Notes: generated by a model not told the origin, from the letters alone. Counted from the stretch's first letter, positions 43,747-55,300 are shown. The stretch is 64,000 bases of DNA from UBA7330 sp965243485 (GCA_965243485.1 CBDEVP010000001.1:682001-746000), one strand, 5' to 3'. Translations and numbers: made by a program.

Positions 43747-44235
43747 ATGGAGAAGCAGCTAAAACGAATCGAAATAGGTATCATCATTTTGATCCTAATT
43801 TCTATTATTAATTCAATCACCCCTTTTATAAACAACACAAAAAATGCTTCAGAACCTGAACAGACTTCGTTACCAGCTTTACCGGGCGATTTAAATAAGG
43901 ACGATTTAAATGAAATTATTTATAAAATAAAACTAAATTTCAATCAGTCAGACTGGGCTGAATTGTACAATATTTTTGGTGAATATGCTAAAGCACAACT
44001 TTCTGTCGACGAAATAAAACAAGAATTTGACAAGCTGAAACCAGCTGTTGGAGAAATCGGAACATACACTTATTCACACTATTTATATGAAGGAAATGCC
44101 AGCAATGCAGACTGGTTTGAAATACATTATAAATGTAGATTTGAAAGAGGAAAGGGAACAATCAAACTTTCTACTAGAACTGTTGACGGAACTTCCGAAG
44201 TAATAGGTATTAACATCAAACTTGAGGAACTCTAA
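43747..44235 (+). CDS. hypothetical membrane-anchored protein, AT-rich gene
   Basis: The 162-residue product has an N-terminal membrane helix (IEIGIIILILISIINSITPF) and a soluble domain (DLNEIIYKIKLNFNQSDWAELYNIFGEYAKAQLSVDEIKQEF ... TYSHYLYEGNASNADWFEIHYKCRF) that resembles small NTF2-like/DUF3887-like folds, without a firm match. The codon use is markedly AT-rich compared with neighbours, and no clear operon partner exists; signs of recent acquisition. ATG 43747 is preferred over the TTG at 43729. Confidence 0.6.
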   Translation: MEKQLKRIEIGIIILILISIINSITPFINNTKNASEPEQTSLPALPGDLNKDDLNEIIYKIKLNFNQSDWAELYNIFGEYAKAQLSVDEIKQEFDKLKPAVGEIGTYTYSHYLYEGNASNADWFEIHYKCRFERGKGTIKLSTRTVDGTSEVIGINIKLEEL

Positions 44236-44337
44236 AAAATCAAGCTATCACTAACATTTGGTATGATGAATAGTCTTAACCATTCCGTAGCCACTTTCTG
44301 CGAACCTCACCGCTAAACCTCATCTGACGTTTAACTC

Positions 44338-46227
44338 TCACTTTCCCTTCTCCCCCTGATTGATCACCTCCCGCATCTGCTCGCTGTCCCAGGCGTGGTC
44401 TGTATTGGAAGGCTTGAAATTAAGGTCCTCCTGCAGCTGCGACTCCTGGGATTCGATTTCTTCTTTGACCCTGAAAATATATTGCTTCGTATCATGTCGC
44501 TCTTTCGCCAGCTTGCGCAGACTGGCCTCATCATATTTGATGAAATTCTGGGCGGCACGGAATGCGCTGTAGTGCCTGTGCCCCAGTCTTGTAAGAATAT
44601 CCACCCCCATCTTAACTGATGTATCCAGGGATTCCCTGTACACATCTTCAATCCCTTCTTCCAGGAGTTCATAAGCATCCATTCTTGATTTTGCACGAAC
44701 AAATAGCTCCAGGTTGGGAAAATGCTTTTTGATCGTTTCCACCAGCTCCAGGTTGGTAGCGGGTGAGTCAATGGCTGACACCAGGATCCTGGCCTTTTCG
44801 GCGCCTGCACTCTCCAGCAGGTCATGCCGGGTCGCATCCCCGTAGTACACCTTAAACCCCATCTTCCGAAGCAGATCTACCCGGTCGGAATCATTGTCGA
44901 GGATGGTGGCACTGACGCCATTGGCACGCAAAAACCTGCCGATGGTACTGCCAAAATGACCAAAACCAACAAGGATCACTTCGTTATCCTCCTCCACGGT
45001 ATCCATGAGTTTATCGATGGCTTCTTTTGTTCCCATCCTGGGCAGGATCAGCTTCTCATTGAGCAGCATCAGTAAAGGCGTGACGGTCATAGAGATCGCG
45101 GTGACACCCATAAACAGGTCGATCATCTGATCTTCGAGGATCCGTAGCTGTGCTATAAAGGACAGCAGCACAAAGGCAAATTCCCCAACCTGTGCCAGAC
45201 CTACCGCAAAAATCAGATTCTGATCAAACCGCAAATGAAAAAATCTTCCCACAAGCAGTAAGATCACACCCTTCACCACCATGACTCCGGCAACGATGGC
45301 CAGCACCGTCACCGGTTGCTCACTGATCAGCTGGAAGTTGATGGAAGCGCCTACTGCAATGAAGAACAGTCCGAGCAACAAACCCTTGAATGGCTCAAGG
45401 TCACTCTCCAACTCATGTCTGAATTCGCTGTTGGCGAGCACCACTCCACCCAGGAAGGTACCCAGGGCAGGACTTAATCCAACCATTTCCATCAGGTAGG
45501 CAATGGCAAACACGATCAACAGTGCAGAGGCAGAGAACAGTTCCCGAAGCCGGGTTTTCGCCACCAGCCTGAGCAGAGGCACCACCACGTATCTGCCAGC
45601 ACCAATGATGAGGGCTACAGCGCCAAGTACGGCGACGGTCTGCACCCAGGCAGGAAAGTTTTCAATGAATGAGTGGCTTCCATGATCATCTCCACCGGCT
45701 TCAACGGCCTGCGTAGCCAGTAAGGGTAGGATGGCCAGGATGGGAATCACCGCAATGTCCTGAAATAGCAACACGGAAAAGGATCCCTGCCCTGCTGAAG
45801 TCTGCATGAGATTTTTTTCCTTCAGTGTCTGCAAAACGATGGCTGTTGAGGATAAGGCAAGGGCCAAACCTATGGCCAGGGCTGCCTGCCAGGAAAACCC
45901 AAAGACCATGCATGCAGCCATCACCAGAACCGCTGTCACTCCGACCTGTAATCCTCCCATCCCCACAATCACCTTCCACATTTTGATGAATTTGGAAGGC
46001 TCCAGCTCCAGTCCGATCAGGAAAAGCATCATCACCACACCGAATTCTGCGAAATGCATGATGTCCTCACCTTCCTGACCAATAAATCCCAAAACGAAAG
46101 GACCAATCAGGATTCCGGCAAGGAGGTATCCCAATACCGAACCCATGCCTAGCCTCTTGGCGATCGGCACGCATAGGATCGCTGCCGTCAGATAAACCAC
46201 TGCCTGAAACAAAAACCCCCCACTCAT
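44338..46227 (-). CDS. KefC-like CPA2 cation/proton antiporter
   Basis: A 629-residue antiporter: about twelve helices (LGMGSVLGYLLAGILIGP; LALSSTAIVLQTL; LFQDIAVIPILAILP are typical Kef segments), then an RCK_N domain with an intact nucleotide loop GFGHFGSTIGRFL and further D/E residues of the Rossmann fold (NDSDRVDLLRKMG). Kef systems exchange K+ for H+ in response to glutathione adducts and electrophiles. Its start overlaps the KefF-like gene stop by four bases (ATGA), which strongly supports a KefC/KefF-type unit. Confidence 0.92.
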   Translation of the reverse strand: MSGGFLFQAVVYLTAAILCVPIAKRLGMGSVLGYLLAGILIGPFVLGFIGQEGEDIMHFAEFGVVMMLFLIGLELEPSKFIKMWKVIVGMGGLQVGVTAVLVMAACMVFGFSWQAALAIGLALALSSTAIVLQTLKEKNLMQTSAGQGSFSVLLFQDIAVIPILAILPLLATQAVEAGGDDHGSHSFIENFPAWVQTVAVLGAVALIIGAGRYVVVPLLRLVAKTRLRELFSASALLIVFAIAYLMEMVGLSPALGTFLGGVVLANSEFRHELESDLEPFKGLLLGLFFIAVGASINFQLISEQPVTVLAIVAGVMVVKGVILLLVGRFFHLRFDQNLIFAVGLAQVGEFAFVLLSFIAQLRILEDQMIDLFMGVTAISMTVTPLLMLLNEKLILPRMGTKEAIDKLMDTVEEDNEVILVGFGHFGSTIGRFLRANGVSATILDNDSDRVDLLRKMGFKVYYGDATRHDLLESAGAEKARILVSAIDSPATNLELVETIKKHFPNLELFVRAKSRMDAYELLEEGIEDVYRESLDTSVKMGVDILTRLGHRHYSAFRAAQNFIKYDEASLRKLAKERHDTKQYIFRVKEEIESQESQLQEDLNFKPSNTDHAWDSEQMREVINQGEKGK

Positions 46228-46835
46228 GCCTTACTTGTTTTCGTATTTTGCAGCCAGTCATTGAGAAGTAAGTGCCTTTGGATGGCCTCAGGATTAAAAT
46301 CCTCATTGATCATTCGTGTCAGGATCTCTGCATACTCCTGACCAAATGAAGCTAGCTCTGAATCAGATAGCCGATGTGTGCCCTGCACCCCAAACGGTGG
46401 GAGATAATGCATGTGACAGAGCCTGGCCGTTTGCTCAAAAGGCGTAAGAAATTCCCGGACTGTAAAACGGTTTCTTCCCTCTCGTTGATAGACTTCTCTT
46501 GGGCCCCCGGAGGTAAAAACATTGAACAAAGACTTTCCTTTTAATGCTTCTCCTCCGGGACCATAGGCCCAACCAAAGGCCAGTACCATATCGATCCATT
46601 GCTTCAAAAGCGGTGGGGAGCTATACCAGTACATGGGGTGATGCCAGATAATGATATCATGTTCCAGTAACAATCGCTGCTCTCTGGCTATGTCTACATT
46701 AAAATCGGCATAATGCTCATAAAGGTCATGAAAAGTGATATGCTCATTCCTGGGAATGGCCCTGACCAGCACCTGGTTGGTCCTGGACTGCTCGAACCGG
46801 GGATGGGCAAAAAGAATGAGGATCTTGTTGGACAT
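46224..46835 (-). CDS. KefF/KefG-like NAD(P)H oxidoreductase
   Basis: A 203-residue flavodoxin-like quinone reductase (KILILFAHPRFEQSRTN; HHPMYWYSSPPLLKQWIDMVL; FTSGGPREVYQREG). The pattern is that of KefF/KefG/modulator-of-drug-activity B proteins, which bind FMN and activate KefC/KefB. Its gene precedes the KefC-like gene with an ATGA overlap. It acts on the cytosolic side as an accessory subunit. Confidence 0.9.
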   Translation of the reverse strand: MSNKILILFAHPRFEQSRTNQVLVRAIPRNEHITFHDLYEHYADFNVDIAREQRLLLEHDIIIWHHPMYWYSSPPLLKQWIDMVLAFGWAYGPGGEALKGKSLFNVFTSGGPREVYQREGRNRFTVREFLTPFEQTARLCHMHYLPPFGVQGTHRLSDSELASFGQEYAEILTRMINEDFNPEAIQRHLLLNDWLQNTKTSKA

Positions 46836-46887
46836 AGGCTTACGAATATAGTCAACAACTGCCTATCAGTTATTTATGTTTATCATT

Positions 46888-47634
46888 CTACCACTCGCCC
46901 TTCCTGCCAAACTTTTCCTTGGCAGCTTTCTGAAATCGTTGTGAAGCCTCAGCTAATTCCTTTAAGATCTCATCCGTTGACTTCCCGGCCGCCGATCTGG
47001 CCGTATCGATCATGGTGTTGCACTCATTGGCATCCATGAAGCCGGCAGCCTCCAGCAATCCATCCATATCTTCATCAGGGATCACCATAAACCCATGTTT
47101 GTCGGCATGGATCAGAGACCCCGGCTTAATCTTACAGCCAAAAACCTCCACTTCTTCTCCCCAGGCCACCGGCGTGCTGTAGCCATGTCCCACACACATC
47201 CGGCTGGCAATCGCTTTGAAACCGGCATTATTCATCTCGTCAAGATCCCGTATACAGCCATCGGTGATGGTCCCCACACAGCCCAGCGCACGGTGTACGT
47301 TTGCTCCCACCTCACCCCAAAATGATCCAATGTGGTTGGGCTTATCAAGGTCCTGCAACACCACGATCTTGGGTCCAGGAATGCCTGCGACGTACTTTCG
47401 GTATTCCGATGCAGCGTCCTTCCGTTCTTTGTGCCTGGGATTGCTGGGTTCGCAAACGACCGTCACGGCATAGCCCACCATGGGGCCCATATGGGGCATA
47501 AAATCCCGTGTTTCCTCCAGGTTGAACCACCCTTTGGTCCGGTCGTGGCGGGTGATCTGCTCCCAGCCGTTGTAGATGGTAGGCGTATTCCAGCGCTTGA
47601 GTTTCAGGAGTTCGTTATGGGGTAGTCTTTTCAT
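46888..47634 (-). CDS. RraA-family protein
   Basis: A 248-residue protein with the RraA-like fold: the ligand loop GSFWGEVGANVHRALGCVGTITDGCIRDLDEMNNAGFKAIA is diagnostic (G-x-D-G-x-x-R-D motif). RraA family members include an RNase E inhibitor and aldolases such as HMG/oxaloacetate aldolases; this longer type is likely an aldolase or decarboxylase of carboxylic acids, or uncharacterised. It is not a menaquinone methyltransferase, although often so labelled. ATG 47634 is used; the frame opens at a TTG seven codons earlier. Confidence 0.82.
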   Translation of the reverse strand: MKRLPHNELLKLKRWNTPTIYNGWEQITRHDRTKGWFNLEETRDFMPHMGPMVGYAVTVVCEPSNPRHKERKDAASEYRKYVAGIPGPKIVVLQDLDKPNHIGSFWGEVGANVHRALGCVGTITDGCIRDLDEMNNAGFKAIASRMCVGHGYSTPVAWGEEVEVFGCKIKPGSLIHADKHGFMVIPDEDMDGLLEAAGFMDANECNTMIDTARSAAGKSTDEILKELAEASQRFQKAAKEKFGRKGEW

Positions 47635-47679
47635 TATTTCAGGTAATTGGTACAATGCAACTTACTCATCTATGGACAT

Positions 47680-47710
47680 AAAAAAACCCCGAATCCTTTG
47701 GAGCCGGGGC
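47680..47710 (-). terminator. rho-independent terminator of the TonB gene
   Basis: On the minus strand the stem CCCCG (with matching G-run) is followed by a run of seven T's: GCCCCGG, a 12-base loop, then CGGGG and TTTTTTT. It lies 22 bases after the TonB stop. A classic intrinsic terminator. Confidence 0.85.
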
Positions 47711-47732
47711 TTATATCTAACTTAATAAAATC

Positions 47733-48404
47733 TTAATTACTCAACTTAAAGATGATCGGAAGAACCATTCTCACCTTTACAGGACGGCCTCGTTGCTTAC
47801 CAGGCTTGAACTGAGGTGATTCTCTCAATACTCTTTCAGCCTCTTCATCGCAACCGGCACCGATTCCTTTCACAGACTCCACTTCCGTTACGTTTCCGCT
47901 CTTATCAACAACAAACTGCACGTAAACACGTCCTTCAATACCCATTCTTCGGGCCTGGGAAGGATACTTCATGTTATCACTCACATATTTGTAGAATGCC
48001 TGTAGTCCTCCGGGAAATTCAGGTTGGTCCTCAACAATAGTGAAAACCTCTTCCACTTCCTCTTCTTCAGGTTCGAATACCACGTCTTCGATCACAGTTT
48101 CTTCAGTCACCTCCACGTCAAGATCCAATTCAATTTCTTCCTCGATCTCTTCCTCATCAGGAACCTCTATAATCTCAGGAAGCTGAATTTTTGGCGGAGG
48201 TGGCGGTGGCTGCTCCGTAGGAGGAATCTCCATAATGTCTTCAAAGTCGTCGTTTACCTGGCCAAGGTCTACCAGTCCGCTGTCATCACCGGACGGCCAT
48301 TCAAAAGCAGCAATTACAAGGATCAGACTGATGCTCAAGCCAATGTTGAGAAAAAGTCCGTATTTCTTGTTTAAGTCTACTTCTGGATTCTTTTTTAATT
48401 CCAT
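47733..48404 (-). CDS. TonB-family energy transducer
   Basis: The 223-residue protein has one N-terminal membrane helix (GLFLNIGLSISLILVIAAFEW), a proline/acid-rich spacer (EQPPPPPPKIQLPEI; long Glu-rich run to ~residue 125) and a C-terminal TonB domain (PEFPGGLQAFYKYVSDNMKYPSQARRMGIEGRVYVQFVVDKSG, ending VRMVLPIIFKL). It passes proton-motive energy to outer-membrane TonB-dependent receptors. The spacer is unusually acidic. A -7 box lies upstream and a strong terminator downstream, so it is a separate unit within the sprA region. Confidence 0.92.
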   Translation of the reverse strand: MELKKNPEVDLNKKYGLFLNIGLSISLILVIAAFEWPSGDDSGLVDLGQVNDDFEDIMEIPPTEQPPPPPPKIQLPEIIEVPDEEEIEEEIELDLDVEVTEETVIEDVVFEPEEEEVEEVFTIVEDQPEFPGGLQAFYKYVSDNMKYPSQARRMGIEGRVYVQFVVDKSGNVTEVESVKGIGAGCDEEAERVLRESPQFKPGKQRGRPVKVRMVLPIIFKLSN

Positions 48405-48442
48405 AATCCTTAATTATTTTCTTCTGCAATTTGTCGCACTAA

Positions 48443-48450
48443 CAAATATA
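48443..48450 (-). promoter_or_regulatory. candidate -7 box of the TonB gene
   Basis: On the minus strand TATATTTG matches TAnnTTTG exactly and lies 38 bases upstream of the ATG. The 159-base gap to the VanZ stop gives room for an independent promoter. Confidence 0.45.
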
Positions 48451-48563
48451 CGTATTATAAAAATATAAAAACAGGGGTAAAAGTTCCTTTTTTATTTTTT
48501 TGAATATCAAAAAAGTCATCCTCTAAATCGTCCTGGACTTGAAAAAGTCTCAATATTTTACGT

Positions 48564-48926
48564 CTATGCAATCACTCTTTTAAAGAAAAAGGCCAGTGTA
48601 ATCCCTATTCCTGCGCCGATCATATCAGCCACAAAATCCACAAAATCTCTGGATCGATAAGGGATAAAGCCCTGCAAAACCTCCGTCGTAGCAGCTATGA
48701 CCAGGGATATCATTACTACTATGATCAGCAGCGATCTTTTGTCTGCTTTTTCATACAAACCTCTCAATGTCATCAGGAAGCACCAGACCATAAAAAGAAG
48801 AAAATGGGCCAGCTTATCCTCTCCCTGAAAAAAGTACCGGGTGACCTCCGGTGAGCTGGGGGCAAGTAATAACCATGCCATGATCAATGTCCATACTACC
48901 AGTAGAATGGTTGTAAGGTTTTTCAA
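48564..48926 (-). CDS. VanZ-family membrane protein
   Basis: A 120-residue protein with four membrane helices; WLLLAPSSPEVTRYFFQGEDKLAHFLLFMVWCFLMT and the later TEVLQGFIPYRSRDFVDFVADMIGAGIG are typical VanZ motifs. The start is a TTG at 48926, one base after the gcvH stop; the next Met is too deep to keep the first helix. The VanZ of enterococci gives teicoplanin resistance; most relatives have no known role. It follows gcvH in the sprA cluster as in other Bacteroidota. Confidence 0.82.
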   Translation of the reverse strand: MKNLTTILLVVWTLIMAWLLLAPSSPEVTRYFFQGEDKLAHFLLFMVWCFLMTLRGLYEKADKRSLLIIVVMISLVIAATTEVLQGFIPYRSRDFVDFVADMIGAGIGITLAFFFKRVIA

Positions 48927-48927
48927 A

Positions 48928-49302
48928 TCACTGGGCAGTTAGCGACTTATATTCCTCGGCAGAAAGTAATTTCTTTTCAGTATCTGTAACCCTTAGTTTG
49001 ATCAGCCACCCTTCTCCGTAAGGATCTGAGTTTACCAGCTCAGGATTGGATTCAATCTTGTCATTAAATTCCAGTACTTCCCCGGATACAGGCATAAACA
49101 GGTCTGAAACAGTTTTTACCGCTTCAATGGTCCCGAAAATCTCCCCACCGGTAATCTCTTCTCCTACAGTTTCTACTTCCACAAATACGATATCTCCAAG
49201 CTCACCCTGAGCAAAATCAGTAATGCCAACATAAGCAGTATCGCCTTCCATCCTTATCCATTCATGATCCTCTGTATAACTGAGGTTTTCGGGAATTTTC
49301 AT
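48928..49302 (-). CDS. gcvH: glycine cleavage system H protein
   Basis: The 124-residue GcvH carries the lipoylation lysine K63 in the block GTIEAVKTVSDLFMPVSGEVLEFN. It shuttles the aminomethyl group of glycine between the P, T and L proteins, none of which is here. Encoded directly downstream of sprA, a gene order seen in many Bacteroidota. No glycine riboswitch is visible. Confidence 0.97.
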   Translation of the reverse strand: MKIPENLSYTEDHEWIRMEGDTAYVGITDFAQGELGDIVFVEVETVGEEITGGEIFGTIEAVKTVSDLFMPVSGEVLEFNDKIESNPELVNSDPYGEGWLIKLRVTDTEKKLLSAEEYKSLTAQ

Positions 49303-49357
49303 AGTGTTTTCAATTGTTTGTTCTCTCCGGTTAAAATTATATCAATTATTTGATTCA

Positions 49358-52300
49358 TTACTGTGCGAGACCAAATCTTAATTGGGTGCCAAAAGCAGTG
49401 GTGGCTGTCCTGAATGAACTGATCTTGGGATCAGTCACGCTCCTTTCAAAATACATGGTCAGATCCAGCTGATCATTTAGCTTGTAAGTCAATGATGGCC
49501 TGAGCTGAAAATTGGTATTCCCGTTCGTTACCGTATTGTCACCCTCAAGTTTTCTCTGAATAGTTTCGGAATCACGGATGGTCATGCTGACCCTGATTGT
49601 CACATCATTTTCCAATGCGATCGTTCTGCCCTGAATTTTGAAAGGAAGCTTGAAATCTTCCTTGGTCAGGCCAAAATCAAGGGTAATGTCATTGTTGCTT
49701 ACCTCGGTGATCTGTGCGTTCGACATATTGAGGGATAGATTCCTCTCTTTCCTGTATTCGATGCGGGTAGTTAAATTCTTCTTGGTGCGGATATTGATAC
49801 CCATCAGGGGTGAAAATTGCTCAGCGATCGATACCTGGTTGATGATGTATACGGGCACCAGGTTGCCGGTCTGAGGATCAATGATGGTAGCTTCCGGATA
49901 ATCAAGCACGTTATTGTTCAGCGTAATGTTGTTGCTGTAAAGCAGTGAGTTGGTGTAATTATTCACATTGAAAGCTGACCGGTAGGCATGCGAGACTGCC
50001 ACGGAAGAGAAAATATCTGACAGGCCCGGTATCCTGGACAATCCGGTGTAATCCAATCGCCAGTTGGGAAGCGGGATCGTGGGAAAGGGGCTCAGGTCTG
50101 ATCTGGTAGCATCTTCACCGGAATAAGCGGCCAGGAAAGATGGTATCAGTACATCCTGCGACAGCCGGTTAAATTCTCCATTTTGGTTGACTCCCTGTAG
50201 CCTCTCCTGGATGATATCGATATTCTCAGCAAATTTTTCATAGGTGATGGAGGTATTGTCCTCTCTGTTCTGCCCAAAAGCGGTCTTAAGTGAAATAAAA
50301 GTGATGTTGTAGCTGCCCGACCGGGCCGGCGTCAGGCTTGAGAAGGTATCGAGCGAAGGGTTAAACCTGAAGATCTCCTGGAAATTGGCAGTATTGGTAC
50401 GCTTGGCATCAAGTGAGATCTTCACATCAGGGGCCGGTTCAATGGCTGCCCTGATATCAATATCGGTGCTGAAAGTTTGCTGAAATGGCGTGGTCAGTAC
50501 GGGACTTCTGGTGAGCCATCCATTACGCGCTGCTTCATGGCGGATGCCGGCATCCTGGCCGCCCAGAATGAAGTTCCAGCCGGGGGCATTCCATGTACTG
50601 TCCATCCCCAGTAAAAAAGGCGTGATCACAAAACCGGAAAGGGTTGTGCTTTCACGGATGTTGTAGTTTGCGGTAATGGACCGCAGCGACATCAGCAACC
50701 TCAGGAACGATCGTCCGGGAGTGAAAGACTTGGGTTCATCGCCTGACGTTCGCCGTGGTGGTGCATTGATCTGTTTCAGATAATCGATCTTATTGTACAG
50801 CTTCACCAGATCTACCTTGCTGGCAATGCCGCGGTCTCTCCGGTTTGAGATGGTATGTCCGAAGAAATTATCAGCCGAATCCAGCTGATTCAATGACCCG
50901 GCCACCCAGTTGTAACCTACCGCATATTTCAGATCAGCACTTATCCAGTCTGTCAGTGGTATCTTATCCAGGGGGACTCTGAAAGTGGCATTAATGTCCT
51001 GGCGGAAATTCTTCATTCGTCCAAAGTCTTTGATCCTCTCCCATATATAATTCCTTTCAAACTGCGTGTTGATATCCCCTTCCACCACGGAATCGGGCTC
51101 ATCGATCACAGCATTGGCAGCTGCCGAATAATCCAGGTTGAGATTTTTGATCGGGTTCCACCGCATGGCATAAGTACGATTGAAAGTAAAAAGCCTTTCA
51201 TAATAAGGCTCTATCCCTTCAATTGTCAGGTTATCATTATACAACTGGGTTTTCACAAAACTTCTCCTCAGGTCGGCTCTGAATGACAGATTTGATGGTA
51301 CCGGTGAAAAATTAATGTCTTTGATCAATTTGAGCCACGGGCTGTTAAAAGCGTCGGCACTTTTGAAAGGCTCGATGACAAAAGCTGACGGAGAATAGTT
51401 GTAGCCCACACCTCCGGACTCAGTTTTTTGTAGGAAAGTCTCCATGTTTACATTGCTGGTGACAATGTCCGAGTAAGCATAGGATAGCGTGAGGTTTTCT
51501 ACATCAAAAAAGTGATCGTTGGCATCCTGATTTACCTTCACTTTACCCACATTGGTGAAATTGAGACTTCTCCGTGTGCTGCGATCCTCTACAATTCGGC
51601 GATACTCTGCCCTTTCACTGGCTGACAAGATAGAATTCAAAGAAGCTTCCAGCGGCACGTCCGGGTCCAGAGGATCAAACTGTGGAGTGGTCCGTGATTT
51701 TTCATAGCTGGCATACATCGGGATCTTCAGCCCGGTTTTTTCCGGAAACAGGAACCGGTCAAGGTTCAGGTTGGCGGAAATGTCATACTGGAAAGTTTCC
51801 GCGCGGTCTCTCTGTTGAATGTTTTCCTGGATACTTCCGAAGCCGATGGAAGAATACCGTGTAGAAGCATTGATATTGCCGAGGTCCGCCAGTTTGGCAC
51901 CTAAATTGGCATTGGCCGCCCATCCCTTTGTTTTATCAAAATCAGTCACCCTCATCTCATTGGCCCAGATACAGATGGATTTGGGCTCGTTGTCATCGCT
52001 TCGGGGATTTCTCACGCCGATCATCATGGTCAGGATCGTGCTGATGTCCGGCCGGCCTTTTACTGTTAAATTGTACTTGCCATCGGCGGAGGGCCTTTGG
52101 AAAGGCACCTGAATGTCAAATCCACCCCTGTTTCTGGTGGACTTTAATCCAAGCAATTCATCGACTGCAATGTCTATTTCATTCTCGAGCGGCCACAATA
52201 ATCGTCTGAGCTCATCGTCATTGGGGCTATCCACGCCCAGAGGGGTGAGCTTCAGCGGGACTTCTATTTCATAGTAATTTTCCGTATAGTCGGTACCCAG

Positions 52301-55300
52301 TCGCAAAAAAGCTGTGACCTCATCATCCAGCACCATATCACCTTTATAGACTTCAGCATGGAAAAACATCTTCAACCTTCCGTAATTGATCAGGTCAATA
52401 TTCACGTTCTTGAAAACTGCACGTGCATCCTGGTCTTTGAGGTCTTCCACGCAAACCTGGAGCGATTGCTCGTTTACCTGACGATTAATGATGGTTGTGT
52501 TGTCACGGTCCCGGTTGATACCCGGAGGGACACGATATTTGTTTTTGGTATCAGACCCGGTGCTGTTCTCTTCTATATTTACGACAGAAATATTGAAGTC
52601 CGAAGAAACCGTCTCCGGGAGCTCATAAAATCCGGGTTCCAGCAATGTCTCAAGGTACTTCCTCCACTGACTCCCTACTAACTGCAGTTTGGACATCCTG
52701 AGAACTACCGGCTGCCGGAACTTTGTGAGATACATCCGGATATACCTCATGGTCTTAAAGCCGCTGATGTCCCCGATGATGTTGTCAGGGTCTCTGATCG
52801 GGATGCGGAACAGGTACCATTTTGCTGCATTGGGATCATTGGCATCAGTGCTGATCTCATCTACGATATTATATCTTCCGATCTGAAGATCACCTGGCCT
52901 CAGGGGAATCCTGTATTCATAATATTCTTCAAGTTCTGAAATCGTATTGTCCAGGTTCAGGTCTTCGTTGTCCGGTATGTTGGTCGAAGCTCTTGCAAAA
53001 TCATTCCCGGAATTGGCCGGCGAATTGCCTTCCAGTCCGTTGAACTGCTTATAACGCTCAAGGATCTTGGCATCGCTATTATCAAGGTCGGCTCCGAGAA
53101 AATAATCGAAATCATCCGCCGAAGGGTCAGCAAGGATGCGTTCCAGACCATCACCCACCACATTTATCTGATTCAGATAATCTGCAAAATAGATACGTTC
53201 CAGCTCATTACTCAATCCATCGAGGCCTATGTCCTGAGCATCCTGTCGGGATCTGTCGAAGGTATTGACCAGGAAGGGCTCAGTGGTGATCCTTCCCCAT
53301 TCATTATAATCCACCCGTGCTGAGTCATCATTCACCGGCAAGCCATTTTCAAAGGCATGTCTGCCGTTGTCTTTCATCAGGTCTTCGGATACGCTTCCAA
53401 GGTTAAATACCAGCTCCCCTCCAGTGGTATTGTTGCTGTTAAACACCCCATCGATCACCCGGCCCCGCTCACCCTGGATGAACGGATCCATCATCCAGAA
53501 TTCCAGATATTCAATATTTGTTTTATCAAAATCCACCTCATTGGTGATGGCCCGGGTAATACCCCCCCAGTTGTTTTCGGGGTTGGGAAGGAATCCCTCA
53601 GGTGTAAGATTGGGATTGTAGTTGTAAGGACCTCGTTCATATGGATAATAGGCAATGTCCATGATCCTTTCCGGGGTCTGGAAGATCTGCCGGTCTCGCT
53701 GACGATAGATCTCCTGTGGAAAGATCGGACGGACATAATGATTGGAAATATCATCCTCCGTGATGTTGTCGGGCGCCTGGTTCACGAGACCCCCGGTATT
53801 ATAAAAATTCTGATCCACATTGTACCAGGCAAGTTTGGCCCTGCGAAAGTTGACCCCCAGGTTGTCATCCGTAGGTACGATCAGCTCGTTGTTTCTGGTT
53901 GTGGGCGTACTTGCCAGATCCCATCCCAACGGACCCGCCAGGTTGATGGGGGTGATGGCGTTTTCAAAATCATCAATGTAAGAGGTACCCTCCCCATCCA
54001 CAATATTAGAAGTCCCCGGGATCATCTGGGCAAATTCCGCACTGAACCTGAGGTTAGAGGTTTCCTTTGTACTTATCAATGGAAGGAAATCAACCATTTT
54101 GGTGAGAAAATTCGCTTCCGTCTGATAGTTGATATCAAACCCATATTTGGTATTGCTGGTAGGTTCATCGCCGATCTTGTATCGCGTGATACCCCCCGGC
54201 CGCTCATTGAGATGAAGAAGCGTTGCTCCGATGTTGAAATTATCATTGAAGCGATAATCCAGCCTGGTACCGTAAAGCCACCGGCTTTGAAAATTAAAAA
54301 GATCCGCTTTTTCGTAGGAGATATTAATGGTTTTGCCCGAACTCAGAATGCCCTGGTTGATGATCCTGACCCTTCCGAGATTATAATCCACGGTATAATC
54401 CAGACCTTCCGTCAGTGGGGTATTTCCCGCAGTCACCACCACGGAATTTTCTGCAATGTTGATTCCCGGCAACACTATTTCACTGGACGAGCCCGCATTG
54501 AACCGGCCCAGAATGAAGTACTTGTTTTGCGAGGCTACCTGTTGGGCATCCGCTCTGGTCGTTTCATACAAAGTGTCGTAAACGTATTTCTCGATCAGAC
54601 TAGGTTCAGTCTCAGGATTAAAGTATTTCCTTAACTCGCTTCCAAAAGGCTCCAGCACGGGAAAAATGACGTTTCCGTTCCTGGTATCAATGGTAATTCC
54701 TTCGATAAAGTCGAAGTTTCCGTCCCGTTGACGGTCGTTGTTTCTATTCAACTGATCCAGCCCCATCAGCTCTATCAGCGGAATGTCTTTGGTCCTCCTT
54801 CCCTCGTGAAGCGATGGATTATCAATCCCTGTACGGTCATCACGGTAGTGGATCCGGAGGGTAAATCCATTAGGTTCAATCTGGCTGGCATTCAGGTTGT
54901 ATATATTTTTCATCATCAGATCCCAGGAAGGCACATCCGTATTGATCTTGTTGGGTCTGAGCAACTTCATAAAGATGACCTTATCATCAGAAAATCCGGA
55001 GTAATCTTCGGTGAGCTCTCCGACTTTATATACCTGACCATTATAAGTGTATTCATAAGCGACAGCCAGGGCTTCATCGTTTTGCAGTCTCCTTAAAAGG
55101 GTGATGTATCCCAGCTGCTTGTCTACGGTAAACTCATTATCCTCCAGTTTCCGGGCGGTCTGGATGAGGACGTAGTCGGTTGAGTTTACGAAACCGAAAT
55201 CATTCTGGAGTATTCCGGATGTCTCGCTGGAATTCCTTACACCCGCATTATTGAATATTGTCTGATAAAGATCGTTTGCCTCATTGTCCGTCGGTACATT

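Noticed and set aside
49303..49357. Glycine riboswitch upstream of gcvH
   Set aside because: The 55-base gap is too short and shows none of the conserved aptamer structure.
53357..54634. Long open frame (425 codons) on the plus strand
   Set aside because: It lies wholly antisense to sprA, shows no recognisable domain and has the basic, His/Ile-rich composition of a shadow frame.
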